This document shows, piece after piece, positions 1-10,768 of a stretch of DNA of 64,000 nt. The DNA lies in contig NC_057385.1 of the NCBI RefSeq assembly GCF_016906535.1, positions 1,612,001-1,676,000 on the forward strand. The letters are read 5' to 3'. A program made the translations under genes and the position numbers. This stretch comes from Rhizoctonia solani (Eukaryota; Basidiomycota; Agaricomycetes; Cantharellales; Ceratobasidiaceae). How positions within the stretch are numbered: position 1 is the stretch's first letter; every line of letters starts with the position of its first letter. The notes beneath the pieces were generated by a model. It saw nothing but the letters and a program-made list of their open reading frames with translations, was not told the origin of the DNA and made no database searches.

Positions 1-1084
1 TAACAAGCTGAACCTCATCACCACGGAGCTGCGTCTCGATCCCTTCTAGAGCACGTTCGAGACTCAACCAAAAGTTGATTTCTTGCGATGCAGTACCCGA
101 AGAAACGTCACGCGTGAGTTTTGTAACACCTTGGATAGACTTGATCCAGGTATTTACGTGAGCCTGGAGTGTATTAAGGAATGAACTGTCGCTGAGAGTA
201 CTACCAGGAATAAGATCGATGTGCACAGGTGTGTTGGTCGCGTGTGCCTATACATTTGTCAATGCATCCGTATCCCGTATCGCGCGCTTTACGTACATGG
301 TCGACGGCTTTTTGAATGCTTGGGTGAATAATGAGATGAGTTTCAGGAATTTCGACATTCTGTTGGAGATGCAACAGAGATAGTTCAAGCTCTGCAAACT
401 TCTTCTTGGTCACGGGTATTCCTATACAATGCTCAATTTAGCCACGGCGTAAAACGGATTCAATTACTTGAGCCTACCCATTTTCCCATCTCCATCCTTG
501 CCACTACCACGTGCTCCAACGAACGCATCGAACCAAGGCTTAACGGCTTGGCTCACTACTGCATGCAAACTCTCATAGGGAGTCTCATCCCCACCAAAAA
601 GATTCAGGATATGCAACTGTGGTGCAAGGGGAAGCAAGGTATCCAGGGTGGGCGTGCGCTTAATAAGTGCTAGCGTAGTTACGTTGCTCGAATTGTATTG
701 CAGTTGTTGTGTGAGCGTGTAGGAATATGTCGGGGTTGCATCCTCTGTAAACTATATGTCCAGCATATCTTCTCATCTCTGGCGTCGTACCTCACCTTCA
801 GGTTCTCCCGCTCGGGTTTTAACAATATAAATGGCTTCGACACCTTCTGCAGCAAAGCGCGTCAATTTTTCATCAAATTCAGAGTCGAATAGTGTGGCTT
901 CAATTTCGTCTACTGTAGCACCAATTACGGGTGGAAGCAAGGCAAGCAGATAAGTACGAAACTGGGCAGGATCAAAAGACGATGCAGGGGCGGGAGGGAT
1001 CGGTAAAGCCGCGTCTGAGTTAAGCACTGGCGTTCCATTTGTTCCGTTTGTATAGAGTTCAGGCGTGTCGAGCCCCGACGCCAT
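1..1084 (-). CDS. DYN1: Cytoplasmic dynein heavy chain, N-terminal part (partial)
   Basis: This is the tail-domain start of the minus-end-directed microtubule motor that moves nuclei and vesicles in hyphae. The ATG is at 1084 and exon 1 encodes about 100 residues. After an intron near 785-710, an exon ending near 484 carries [18 protein letters not shown] and [10 protein letters not shown]. The next exon (about 417-270) has [15 protein letters not shown], and the last part before the edge has [19 protein letters not shown]. These blocks are strongly conserved in fungal dynein heavy chain tails. Only about 300 residues of a protein that is normally about 4,000-4,700 long are present. The motor domain lies beyond the left edge. 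The identification is firm, but exon borders are approximate. Confidence 0.9.
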
Positions 1085-1409
1085 CTTGCCTGCCTTTGTC
1101 GCGGTCGTCGTCTGAGGGCTCTGTGTCGGGATACCATGTGACCAATATCCCTAATTGTCATTTATAATTATCGCAAATTGTCTCAATTGGGGTTACACGT
1201 TACGGAGTAGAACTCTAAGATCGCGGCGTGTATACACAATTATATGACAAGGCATATCCTGAGCCAAATCGTTTAAATAGTGTATTTATGACTCGGGTGA
1301 CCAGGTCTTTTTAATGAAAAATGTTTAATTGGGTTTACACTAGACTACTACATGGGTCGCTTATACAGCCTATCGGGTCCCGACTTTGACTATAGCTCAC
1401 CATACCCCC
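1085..1409. other. Intergenic gap between dynein start and glycopeptide copy 1
   Basis: This AT-rich stretch should hold the dynein promoter and the 3' untranslated region of the neighbouring minus-strand gene. From about 1320 onward it is still similar, in inverse orientation, to the region downstream of glycopeptide copy 2, for example the shared string CCATGTAGTAGTCTAGTGTA. I see no gene in it. Confidence 0.6.
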
Positions 1410-2145
1410 TCAGGCACAGAAAGTGATCGCCAGGTTCACCTGCATTTCATTCGTCAGTACCTTCCATCACTTTAGCCACCGCATACACTTACGTCGTTGG
1501 CCTGGCACTGTCGCTGCGACTGGTAGTCCGTCGGAGTGCAGAACGCACCGCCAGGACAGCATCCCGCCGACTTGCCTGTCAACCCGGGTCACCCCACAGT
1601 CAGTATCTCACATACACATCGCGAGCCCGACTCATATCCAGCAGCACAACCACTGCGCACTGGCACTCACAGTTATTACCCGTTCCGTCGCACCCATTGT
1701 AGTACCCGAACCCAGTCGTCACCGAAACTTGTGCGGCGGGATCAGCGACACGTCCGTGCTAGACCCGCAGCCGGCGCACGTCGGGTTCTTCAGCGTCGTC
1801 TCGAGCAGCGAGCAGTTCTCGCCGTTGAACCCGCATGCTCCGGTCTGGAGGTATGCGATGGCGGCGACGAGCGGGCCGTTGCTGACGTAGTCGCCGCCGG
1901 TCGACAGCACGCGACCGCCTTGGATCAAGGTCGGCTGTCGGCAGAATAGAATGAGGGAGAACGAGGAGGAGAAGAACGGATAAGAAAGTAATTAGAAGGG
2001 TGCGGGAAGTGTGGATGGATGGATGGGGCTTACAGTACCGTATCCGCATCGGTTGTCAAAGTGGACGACGTGACGCTCTGCCTGGACGCCGACGGAAGCG
2101 ACGAGGGCGACGGCGAGAGTGGAGAAGAGAGTGGAGAAGCTGCAT
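1410..2145 (-). pseudogene. Glycopeptide-type secreted protein, copy 1 (frame broken)
   Basis: This is a small secreted cysteine-rich protein of the fungal 'glycopeptide' family. Its role is unknown and it is presumably extracellular or cell-wall associated. Four exons fit: 2145-2034, 1934-1671, 1575-1493 and 1439-1410. They encode a signal-peptide-like segment (TLAVALVASVGVQA), then HVVHFDNRCGYGT, the core with SNGPLVAAIAYLQTGACGFN, and a C-terminus ending VNLAITFCA. Compared with copy 2, two bases are missing just after the ATG, which puts the signal peptide out of frame, and one base is missing near 1725 in a PHKFSV-like block. Read from this ATG the frame stops early in exon 1. The 3' half is intact and keeps the cysteines that copy 2 has lost. 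It is either a decaying copy or sequence error. Confidence 0.7.
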
Positions 2146-2232
2146 AGTATTGGAATAAGAGTGAAGAGTGGCAACAGTGGCTGGAGTGAGTAGACTGTGA
2201 GTGATGATGAGTAGAGTCCCTCGTCCGCTTAG

Positions 2233-2240
2233 CTTTTATA
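2233..2240 (-). promoter_or_regulatory. TATA box of glycopeptide copy 1
   Basis: TATAAAAG on the minus strand lies 95 bp upstream of the ATG. It sits at exactly the same distance in the inverted copy, so the core promoter was duplicated with the gene. Confidence 0.6.
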
Positions 2241-2252
2241 ATAATAATCGTT

Positions 2253-2785
2253 ATACTGTATTCCGAGTTGTGAACATCTGCTACAACGGCCGCCGTGAGC
2301 TCTCCCTATCTCCCTTGTGCGTGATAAACGCAAGCGACGTTACAGAGGATTAGAATAAATCCCAGGCCTATCAAACCACAGCTCGGCTAGCCACGCCTAG
2401 AGAACCGGATCAATTTCCACGCATACATCAAGGAATATACGCCTCGGCGGGGTTCTCGGGTTCGAGGCGTCGGTGGTCGAGCCGAGGGCGAATTGAAAGC
2501 TCTTCGATCCATGACACTACCTGGAGTTATTTTGGGGAGTCGAGCTCTTGGCGTCCGAGGTAGACCGAGACATCCGAGCTGAGTTGAGTACCACCGCCCC
2601 GCGCCCACTCGGAGAAGTTCACGTGGCTGAACCGGTACTAGTACACTATTGATTAAGAGCTGTAAGCGAGTTGTTTAGTTTGATGAGTCGGTCACTTGCT
2701 GTACTCATGCACTGTCGCTTGAGCGTATCACCCTGGATTTGTATGAAGATAAGAAAAGAACGATGAACCCTCTCAGACTAAAATA
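2253..2785. other. Spacer between the inverted repeat arms
   Basis: This is about 530 bp of single-copy DNA between two divergently transcribed glycopeptide genes, so it acts as their shared upstream region. A short open frame on the minus strand (2608-2387) is arginine-rich with no family resemblance and is probably chance. I see no other gene. Confidence 0.6.
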
Positions 2786-2799
2786 TACTAGATAATTAT

Positions 2800-2807
2800 T
2801 ATAAAAG
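2800..2807 (+). promoter_or_regulatory. TATA box of glycopeptide copy 2
   Basis: TATAAAAG lies 95 bp upstream of the ATG at 2895, mirroring the element of copy 1. Confidence 0.6.
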
Positions 2808-2894
2808 CTAAGCGGACGAGGGACTCTACTCATCATCACTCACAGTCTACTCACTCCAGCCACTTTTACCACTCTTCACTCTTATTCTACTACT

Positions 2895-3620
2895 ATGTAC
2901 AGCTTCTCCACCCTCTTCTCCACTCTCGCCGTCGCCCTCGTCGCTTCCGTCGGCGTCCAAGCGGAGCGTCACGTCGTCCACTTTGACAACCGATGCGGAT
3001 ACGGTACCGTAAGTCCCATCCGTCCATCCATACACCTGACACCCTTCTAATTACTTTCCTATCCATTCTTCTTCTCCTCGTTCTCCTTCATTCCATCCGA
3101 CCGACAGCCGACCTTGATCCAAGGCGGTCGCGTGCTGTCCACCGGCGGCGACTACGTCAGCAACGGCCCGCTCGTCGCCGCCATCGCATACCTCCAGACC
3201 GGAGCATGCGGGTTCAACGGCGAGAACTGCTCGCTGCTCGAGACGACGCTGAAGAACCCGACGTGCGCCGGCTGCGGGTCTAGCACGGACGTGTCGCTGA
3301 TCCCGCCGCACAAGTTCTCGGTGACGACTGGGTTCGGGTACTACAATGGGTGCGACGGAACGGTAATAACTGTGAGTGCCGGTGTGCAGTGGTTGTGCTG
3401 CTGGATATGAGTCGGGCTCGCGATGTGTGTGTGAGGTACTGACTGGTGACCCGGGTTACAGGCAAGTCGGCGGGATGCTGCCTGGCGGTGCGTTCTGCAC
3501 TCCGACGGACTACCAGTCGCAGCGACAGTGCCAGGCCAACGACGTAAGTGTATGCGGTGTATGATGGAAGGTACTGACGAATGAGATACAGGTGAACCTG
3601 GCATCACTTTCTGCGCCTGA
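2895..3620 (+). CDS. Glycopeptide-type secreted protein, copy 2 (altered C-terminal region)
   Basis: This is a paralogue of copy 1 with the same four-exon layout: 2895-3008, 3108-3371, 3462-3543 and 3592-3620. The start MYSFSTLFSTLAVALVASVG is a good signal peptide, followed by the conserved HVVHFDNRCGYGT and the central domain through VTTGFGYYNGCDGT. Against copy 1, three separate single bases are missing, near 3362, 3480 and 3601. They sum to one codon, so the spliced frame (489 nt, 162 aa) stays open to the ancestral ITFCA stop. About 38 residues in between are read in shifted frames, losing five family cysteines. The protein may be non-functional, neofunctional or a product of sequencing error. 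Family assignment is from memory of conserved blocks. Confidence 0.6.
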
Positions 3621-3712
3621 GGGGTATGAACCAGTCGGTGGAGCAGGATAGCTATTGTATAAGCGGCCCATGTAGTAGTCTAGTGTAACTCAAATTAAAT
3701 GATATTCATCCA

Positions 3713-5231
3713 TCGGAAATTAAACCAACGTGAGAGTTCTGACCGACTGGAAAGCTACTTAGACTTCTGGTAAATCTTATTCTCACTATTCAAACTGTGA
3801 CCAATTCTCACGGGAGGGTTATGAGAGATACTGTAGCTATATATAGTTGTGTATCTTCACATGCATGTAGAAAGTGACAAAGAAGTACGCCACCAAGCGT
3901 GGCGAACCCTATAGCACGCACTCATATAATGTTTGCTTAAGGGCACAAACGAGTTCTCATTATATTGTGAATACAATTATCGAGCCAAAATTCTGAATTC
4001 GCAGTTTGCGTCTAAAACCGTCTGATGATTAGTCAGCAGATCAGCCTGCTCGCGATCTGTTCAGAGGCGTGTGGTGATTGCAAGTAGATAGAACCATTCT
4101 CAAATGAAAATGTCAAGACTTTTGCGACTCCAGATATAGGCGTTTAGATCCGTGAATCCGGGCTTCTACACTGTATGTACATACATGGTGCTACTACTAA
4201 ACACGCACTTTTAATGATCTTGCGAGGTAGCCATTTAAAGCCTCCTTAATGAATTTACTAGTCCAGCCATTACAAGCGCTGTTCTTTGACGCCTGTAATG
4301 AGCAACGGTCTCAGTTGTAAATAAGATTAGGATCTGAGGGATATCACTTCTGGTGCTTTTTCTAAACAGCTTATCGTATCGGCCGCGCGAAATGAATAGA
4401 GGCAATTACGATTCTCTACTCGACATTTTGCATACATCATGCATTTACTCACGCTGAAAAGTTGAAGGGGGTTAGAGTTTAGAAAACTTATGGTACGAGT
4501 TGGAGCGATAGGGGCTACGATTGCCGACGCGGGCAGACCTTTCTCCGCTAGGACATGCACATGACCTGGATCATAGGGGGGGCCATGGTCACTATCGAAA
4601 CGGGCTGAGAGTAGTACAGAGGTGGCAGGGCAAGCTACGAGCTCAGGCATGGGCCCCCTCCTCCGGCCGCATAGATGCCCGAGGCTCCGGCAAAGCAAAG
4701 TCCGGAGGTGGGTTGTACTCGGCTTGTCCTCCGCGTATCCGGAAGCGAAAAAAGATATTCTTGGCTATATTGGGGGCTACATAAGGCAGCTTAGCCTTAT
4801 ACGTGATGTTTCGGTTAGAATTGGGGTCGAGGGCGAGTCGTTATGACATTCTCTCGTCACCAGAGGGAGACGCGTTGTCAGGGGTTTGGGGGCCAAGGTT
4901 GTTGGGTGGTTGTGTATTGTAGTGGGTGTAAAGATGCTTGAGGCGCGGGCGTAGGTTGATCGATGGTGGTTCATAGGTCAAAAGTGGTCGCATATACCCA
5001 TATACTGCACGGTATGCTTCGCCGAGTGAGAACGAATGTGAGTGGACCGGGGCGCTTAGCTCAGGGGCGTGTACACGTGACGGGTGAAGATGGAAGGGCG
5101 CTTGGGAGGAGCGGTATGAAGTGTTGCAGTGCCAGTGCAATGAGGCCAGTGGTTACCTGAGAATCCTTCCGTTTGCTCCTTGACGAATAGAGCGTGTTTG
5201 CGAGAGCTGAATAGGACTCGCCAGCGCAGGA
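3713..5231. other. Intergenic region, 1.5 kb
   Basis: The first kilobase is AT-rich and the last 500 bp is richer in GC. Open frames here (for example 4698-4327 minus and 4521-4784 plus) are short, mutually overlapping and match no family I recognise. The right end should contain the promoter of the gene starting at 5232. I see no tRNA-like or transposon-like structure. Confidence 0.5.
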
Positions 5232-8200
5232 ATGTCTCGCAGCCAGCAGCGGGGTGGCGAGGGGGGAACGAGCACGAGTGGACCGCCGCCAGCATCGAGC
5301 AGCCGGTACCATCGGTCCTCGATACGATCACAGAAGGGACCGGGCCTAGGCTCGTCATCGACTCGAGTGCAAGTAGTTGGAGAACGCGGATATGATTCGG
5401 AGATACCCAGAGAACTTGGGGGCCTGCCCTCTCTGGCTGCTGGTTACCACACCGAGGGCCAGCCGTCTACTACCACCACCACCAAGCGCGCCTCCAAAGA
5501 GCTCCTCCGCAACGTCGTCGATCCCCGCCGCAACGGCAGACTCTCCAGCATGCCATCGCAGCATCCGCACCCCCATCTTCGACACGACATGCCAGACGAC
5601 CAGCTCGTACGTACTTGCTCTCGTCCCTTGCTTACGTCTTGGCTCACTCCCCAGGACCAGGCCAGCAGCACCCGCCGTGTCCGCAGAGACAAGGACAGAG
5701 ACAGCCGCCGTCACCGCGAACGGGACCCCGTAGAGAACCAGGTCCCGCCGTCCGTATGGATGAACCAGATCCAGGCCACCGCCGCAGACCCCAAGCGAGC
5801 ACGCAGGACATCCGGCTCACGCACCCGCCACGAAGAGCCCCAGCAGGTGTGTATCCGCTTGCTTTTTCATCCCTGCTCCTAACACATCCCCAGTTTCAGC
5901 ACGACCCCAGAGCAGTCAGTCTTTGTCTGTCCTTTTCATCTCATTTCATATCTGACCCCTCCCCACTATTTAGTTCCCGCTCCCCCCAAATCAAGAACAT
6001 CACCGACATCCTCATTATCAGTCTCCGCCGTATCCCTATCCACATCACCCCCGAAATGGCAATCCTCCTCCGACCCATGACTTTTACCGCCCCAACGATC
6101 CCGGCCCTGAATACGTCCCCACCACTCCACAGCCAACAATCCGCGATACCAGTTCGTCATAGATGACAGGGCCGGCATGCCATCACCCCCGCCCGTCGAG
6201 ATTCCCCATCCAGTACAACCCCCGGCTGCCCCTTTTACTACTCCTGCCCCTGCTCCCCTTTTGCCCCTCCCCCGGACCAAGGAAGAGCTCCTCAGGTCCG
6301 AAGGAATCTCCCAAGGCTCCCCGTTTACCGGACACCGCCGCCATCGTTCGGGGCGAGGCGAAGACTTTGCAGCTGGCAGCGGAGCATTTGCCGATGCCAC
6401 CAACCATACACGCCCCTCGCTCAGGCACCAAACCTCTCGCTCAGAAGACCTGCGCAAACTTGGTCAAGGCCTGCCCCAGCTCGAATCCGAGGACCATCTT
6501 GCTCACCAATTGGCCCGACCTGTTCACGTCGGACGCTCCGCCTCGGAAAATGTCGTTCCTCAGGTCCCCCAGCTCGCCACCCCGGGCATGTACAATGCAG
6601 GACTGGCCGTTACTCCGGGTACGTCCAAAGGACTCAACATGACCCCGCAGCTCCAGGAATCCTTTGCAGAATCGGCTAATGCCAGTCGTGCGCCCGTAAA
6701 TGCTGCCATGGCCAGCGCCGCTATTGCCAATGTCAGCACAGATTCAGACTCGGCAAGGGGCGAGCGAGACAAGAAGCGACGCACACGAAGGTCTAAGCAA
6801 GTCGATGCTGCTGATTTGCAAGCCCTCTTACCGAAAGATCCTACCCCACCACCCGTCGTTCAGCCCCCATTCAGGAGACAAAGAACCGTATCTGGACGTA
6901 GCATCACTGCCCAGCCTACGCCCCCGCCACCCGCACTCCCGACTGAACCGGAACGGGACCCCGCAGATGATATGGTTGTGTATCACCGGACCCCCGAACC
7001 GGCCATGATCGATCCGGCCCGTGCGCCTCCCCTCGTGGTCCGCCCCGACGCCTTTCGGGTGGCCGGAGACTCACTCCCGCAAGGGCTGGCCATATTCGCT
7101 TCCCGCCCGGAAATGACATCCTCTGGGATTGCGCCGCTTGCAGGCCTACGCACCGAGATGACACAAGTCCCAGGTCCTCGTGGTGATATGACCAACGAAA
7201 TCTCGCGTGGGGCCGAGACCTTGCGCGCCGGCGAGCCCGTCTCCTCTGTCCCCGCGTTATTGCCCGCAGCACGGCGCGCGTCGATTCTCGACGAGGAGCG
7301 ATCGAGAAAGTATTCGGCTGCTGGGACCGAGGGCGGTGTTTCTGCCGGCGGGACCGGCTCGCAGGCCGTCTGGGGCGACCGAGGAGCAGAGACGTCCGGT
7401 GGTCCGAGCCGACGACGTGCCGCCTCCCCATCATCATCATCACCAGCACCAGCACCGACGCTCGTCGCCCAACCACGCGCGCAAGAGCACCGGGTCGGAC
7501 GTGACCAACGAGTCGTTTGAGTCTGCGCAGCTCGGCGGGTCGACGATGTTGGATTTCCAGTCTGCGCGGGACGCCATGTCGATGCGCGAGGCTGTGTCCC
7601 CCATGTCGAATTACCAGTCGATCGCGCCGTCGGTGCGGAGCGAGGTTCGGGACGTGAGGGGTGCGATGATCGGGAGCGATGTTGGATATAGAGACGCGAG
7701 GAGTCCGGATCCTGGGGCTATGATGGGTCAATCGGGCTCAAAGGGTACCGCGACGGGATATCGGGCGGGTGAAGGCAAGCATACGAGCGCTATTTTACAC
7801 ACAGGCGTCGTTTCCCCACTGTCGCCGCCTCCAAACACTGCAAACGTTGCATTTCCCCCAACGCGCACCCAAACGTAATTTCACCTTCAGGACTCGCAAA
7901 CGTCATTTCTCCCGCAATTCCCAAGGATCGTGCGCTTCCTCGAGCTGGGCAGGTTCCCGCCACGCCCATGACCGCATCCAAGACCTTTGAGCCTGAGATT
8001 CCGACTCGACCTCGTGTTCCCTCGAACAACATGCTTGGTTCTTCGCCGCCCGATCTCCTTGCGCAGCGTGCGACTGTCGATGCGCATACGCCTGTTCCTG
8101 TTGTCCCTGTCGTCGATGAAGAAGGGAGGCTTCGCGGTCCGCTTGGTCCCACTGTTGGTGCTGGTGCTGGTGCTGCGTCGACGATGCCTGCCAGGCCGAC

Positions 8201-10360
8201 TCGAATGTCATTTACCGCCCAGCGCCCGGCTCCCCAAACGGCCACCCCGGTTACGTCTCCTCCCCAGACCCACGCTCAGGCTCAGCCGGCTGCAGAGGCT
8301 AGTGCGGTCCCCAAGAACGTTCAACAGCAGACCCACGGAATCGATGGTTCGAAAGAGTCGTTGGTCGAGACGCTCGGTAGCGCTAAAGCGTCCAAGAGTA
8401 AAGGGTGGCTGAGAGGATGGAAGTCGTCTAACCAGAAGCCTCCTTCGCCTACTCCGCCACCTGGACCTCCTCCCGCACCTTCTGCTTCTGCTTCTTCCGC
8501 TCAACCTCGTCAGCGACTTCTCAGTGGGCTCATGGGTTCCGGGGCGTCCAAGCACAAGCAAAAGCCTTCTGAATCTAGTATTGTTCCTCCATCTCAACTT
8601 CAGCCTAACGGAGACGACGCGTATGCGCCGTGCGAGAGCCCCTGGTCGTCTAATCCTGATCTTAACCAGGACCAGCCCAGGAGAAAGAGTCTCGTATGCA
8701 GAGGGTCATTACGTCCATTAGAGGCGGACTGGGCCGAAAACCATCGTCGTCCAAGCTGGGCCATTTCTCGTCCAAGTCGATGTCTCGTCTGCCAGCCACG
8801 GTACCTGCGCCGCCCGTCGGTGCCTCCCTTGTTCGGTCGGCGAGTACCAATGCGAACGGGAGGGAAGGAGGGGTGTGGCCCATGTCGCCTCGTTCCAAAG
8901 CCCCGGCTCTGCCTGCTGAACCTCCTGCTCCTGCACCTATTCCCGCTCCTTCGGTTGCCCCGCCCGCGAATCCTTCGCCTACGCCTACGCCCGCACCGGT
9001 CGCGCCGGCCATTACGGTCCCGATCTTAGCCATCCCGAACTCTGCTACTCCCGCTGCTGTTGTCCCCGCTGCCCCCAAGCCACGTCCCACCGAACCTGAA
9101 AAGAGGCCTGTTACAAAGGATGTTCCTATTATCGACAAGTCCCGCGTGCCCATCTTGAACGGTGCTCCGCCTGCACCCACTACGGCCAAGGCGAGGGCGT
9201 ACCTTGATTCCAACGGCCGACCTATCGAGACACCGCGTGCCGAAAAGCGCTCGAGCGCTCAACCTGCTCCTCCTTCCCTATCTAACCCACAGCGTCCCAA
9301 TTCGCCCCCGTTGGTCAATCGTCCTGTGGGACGCATCCCTGTAGCGCAGACCAAGATATTCACCAACGACGCGCCGAACCGTTCAGTGGCGCATCCTCCC
9401 ACCGCCCCTGGTGCTGCCCCCGTTCCTACCACACCTCACGGATCGCACCGAACGTTGACCGCAGCGGGCCCCGGATTTCTTCGTCGCGCGAGAGGGTCCC
9501 GTCTGCCCCGGCTGCTCCAACCAATCTGTATCGTCCCTTGCGTCCGAGAGAGAACCCGGTTTATGCCACTGACCCCGCGCCTCCGCATGGCGAAGCTGGG
9601 GATCTTGGGTTGCCGACTCCTGATGAGACGCCTCGTGCTTCGCCTACTGGTGAGAATACCTTTGAGGACCGCGCGGTTGCGTTGAAAGAGGAGCAGCGGG
9701 AGCGGGAGCGCCGTCCGTCCCAGGAAGATCCCAATCGCCGGCGCCATCGTTCGAATAATATCGTTATCCCCAGCAAGTACCCCGGCGGCCTCAACCCACA
9801 CGAGTTGACTCACCGGCTGCAAGTGGATGTCGATGCGTACGCACACGGCGGTGTTCTCAAGTTTGGCCATCGCGAGAAACGGGCTATTTCAGTGGCTAGC
9901 GTGGAAGCCGTGTCTGGTCAAGAGGTACTTGCCTTGTCGCCTTTTTTTTTATACGTCTGATCTGCGTGGGCTGACCAAGTGTGTGGGATGATAGGGCCAT
10001 TTCCAGTCCGAGACGTCTTCGATCCGGTCTTCGACCCCTGGAGCTCATCAGCTTGCGTTTCCCCATCGGGACCCCGCCGAAGCGACGCAAAGTTGGGCGA
10101 AGCACCAGACGGAAGAGGACGAGAGGGCCGGGGCCGGAGTTGGCGCTCGAGTTGGCCGTTCTGGGAGAGACAGGCGAGATGGGCGCAAGGTCTCGGGCGT
10201 GTTGAAGCGTGATCGGGGCGGTGTCCGCAAGCCGGGCGTTGCGTTTGATTTCCCATCGGGCCCTATTATCGAGACGGATGAGGATCCACAGGACGCGAGG
10301 CAGCAGGCGGATATTAATCTGACTTACGAGTTGGAGAGGAGGCATAAGCGGTACAAGTAA
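5232..10360 (+). CDS. Long Pro/Ser/Arg-rich disordered protein, function unknown
   Basis: I do not recognise this gene. Beginning at the ATG at 5232 it encodes roughly 1,500 residues of low-complexity, Pro/Ser/Ala/Arg-rich sequence. Features include a poly-Thr tract (about 5472), a His/Gln tract coded near 7427-7460, and many short Pro runs. Only the C-terminus looks ordered: the segment around 9780-9920 (KYPGGLNPHELTHRLQ, then VDAYAHGGVLKFGHREKRAI) and, after an intron of about 90 bp from 9925, a last exon with GVAFDFPSGPIIETDEDP. It ends ELERRHKRYK. The reading frame switches near 6150, 7400, 7850, 8690 and 9470. At 6150 and 7850, adding one base restores a smooth protein. It may be a scaffold or cytoskeletal-type protein, but that is a guess from composition only. 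Confidence 0.65.
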
Positions 10361-10768
10361 ATAAGCTATTTAGGATCTGGACCTCTTTTCCCTTTTTTTA
10401 TTTCTTTTTTTGTTGTTGGTCGTTTGCCATGGCTCGTTCGTGTCGATACCGTTATACCATATTTGCGTACATATGCTTTCTTTTTCTCTTGTTCTTATTT
10501 GCGTCTATACTTTTATCGCCCATCCCCCCCATGTACTACTTATTGGTCGCCCCGCACCGGTCTCGTTGTACTTTTATCAGTGGTAGTGGTCCCCGCCCTC
10601 GCTCTCGAGTATGGTTCTCTCTGGTTGTTATGCTTTCTAGTTCGGCCTCGGTTCGCGCAATTTTCTTTCGAGTTTGCATCATTATTTATTCAAAACAGCG
10701 GAAAATGGATAGCAGTGGTCTCTACTCGTACAATGCATGGATCGATCGTAATATGTGAGTCGGGTAAA
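10361..10768. other. Convergent 3' intergenic region
   Basis: This is a T-rich stretch between the stops of the disordered-protein gene and RMD5. It contains runs such as CTTTTTTTATTTCTTTTTTTG just after the first stop and should hold both 3' untranslated regions. The open frames here are not gene-like. Confidence 0.55.

Larger units (their letters stand above)
1320..2252. repeat. Left arm of a ~930-bp inverted repeat
   Basis: The arm covers the whole of glycopeptide copy 1 plus about 90 bp beyond its stop and about 105 bp upstream of its ATG. Read on the minus strand it aligns base for base with 2786-3712 on the plus strand, introns and TATA box included. Intron sequences are diverged but recognisable, so the duplication is not brand new. 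Borders were judged by eye to within about 10 bp. Confidence 0.85.
2786..3712. repeat. Right arm of a ~930-bp inverted repeat
   Basis: This is the partner of the left arm at 1320-2252, in the opposite orientation. Similarity starts near the TATA box, with TATAAAAGCTAAGCGGACGA shared, runs through all exons and introns, and fades about 90 bp beyond the stop codon. Confidence 0.85.

Noticed and set aside
1759..2049. Arginine-rich frame antiparallel to glycopeptide exon 2, with a near-identical counterpart at 2993-3283
   Set aside because: It is the shifted-frame shadow of the duplicated coding exon and runs through the intron boundary. Its similarity in both arms only reflects the DNA repeat.
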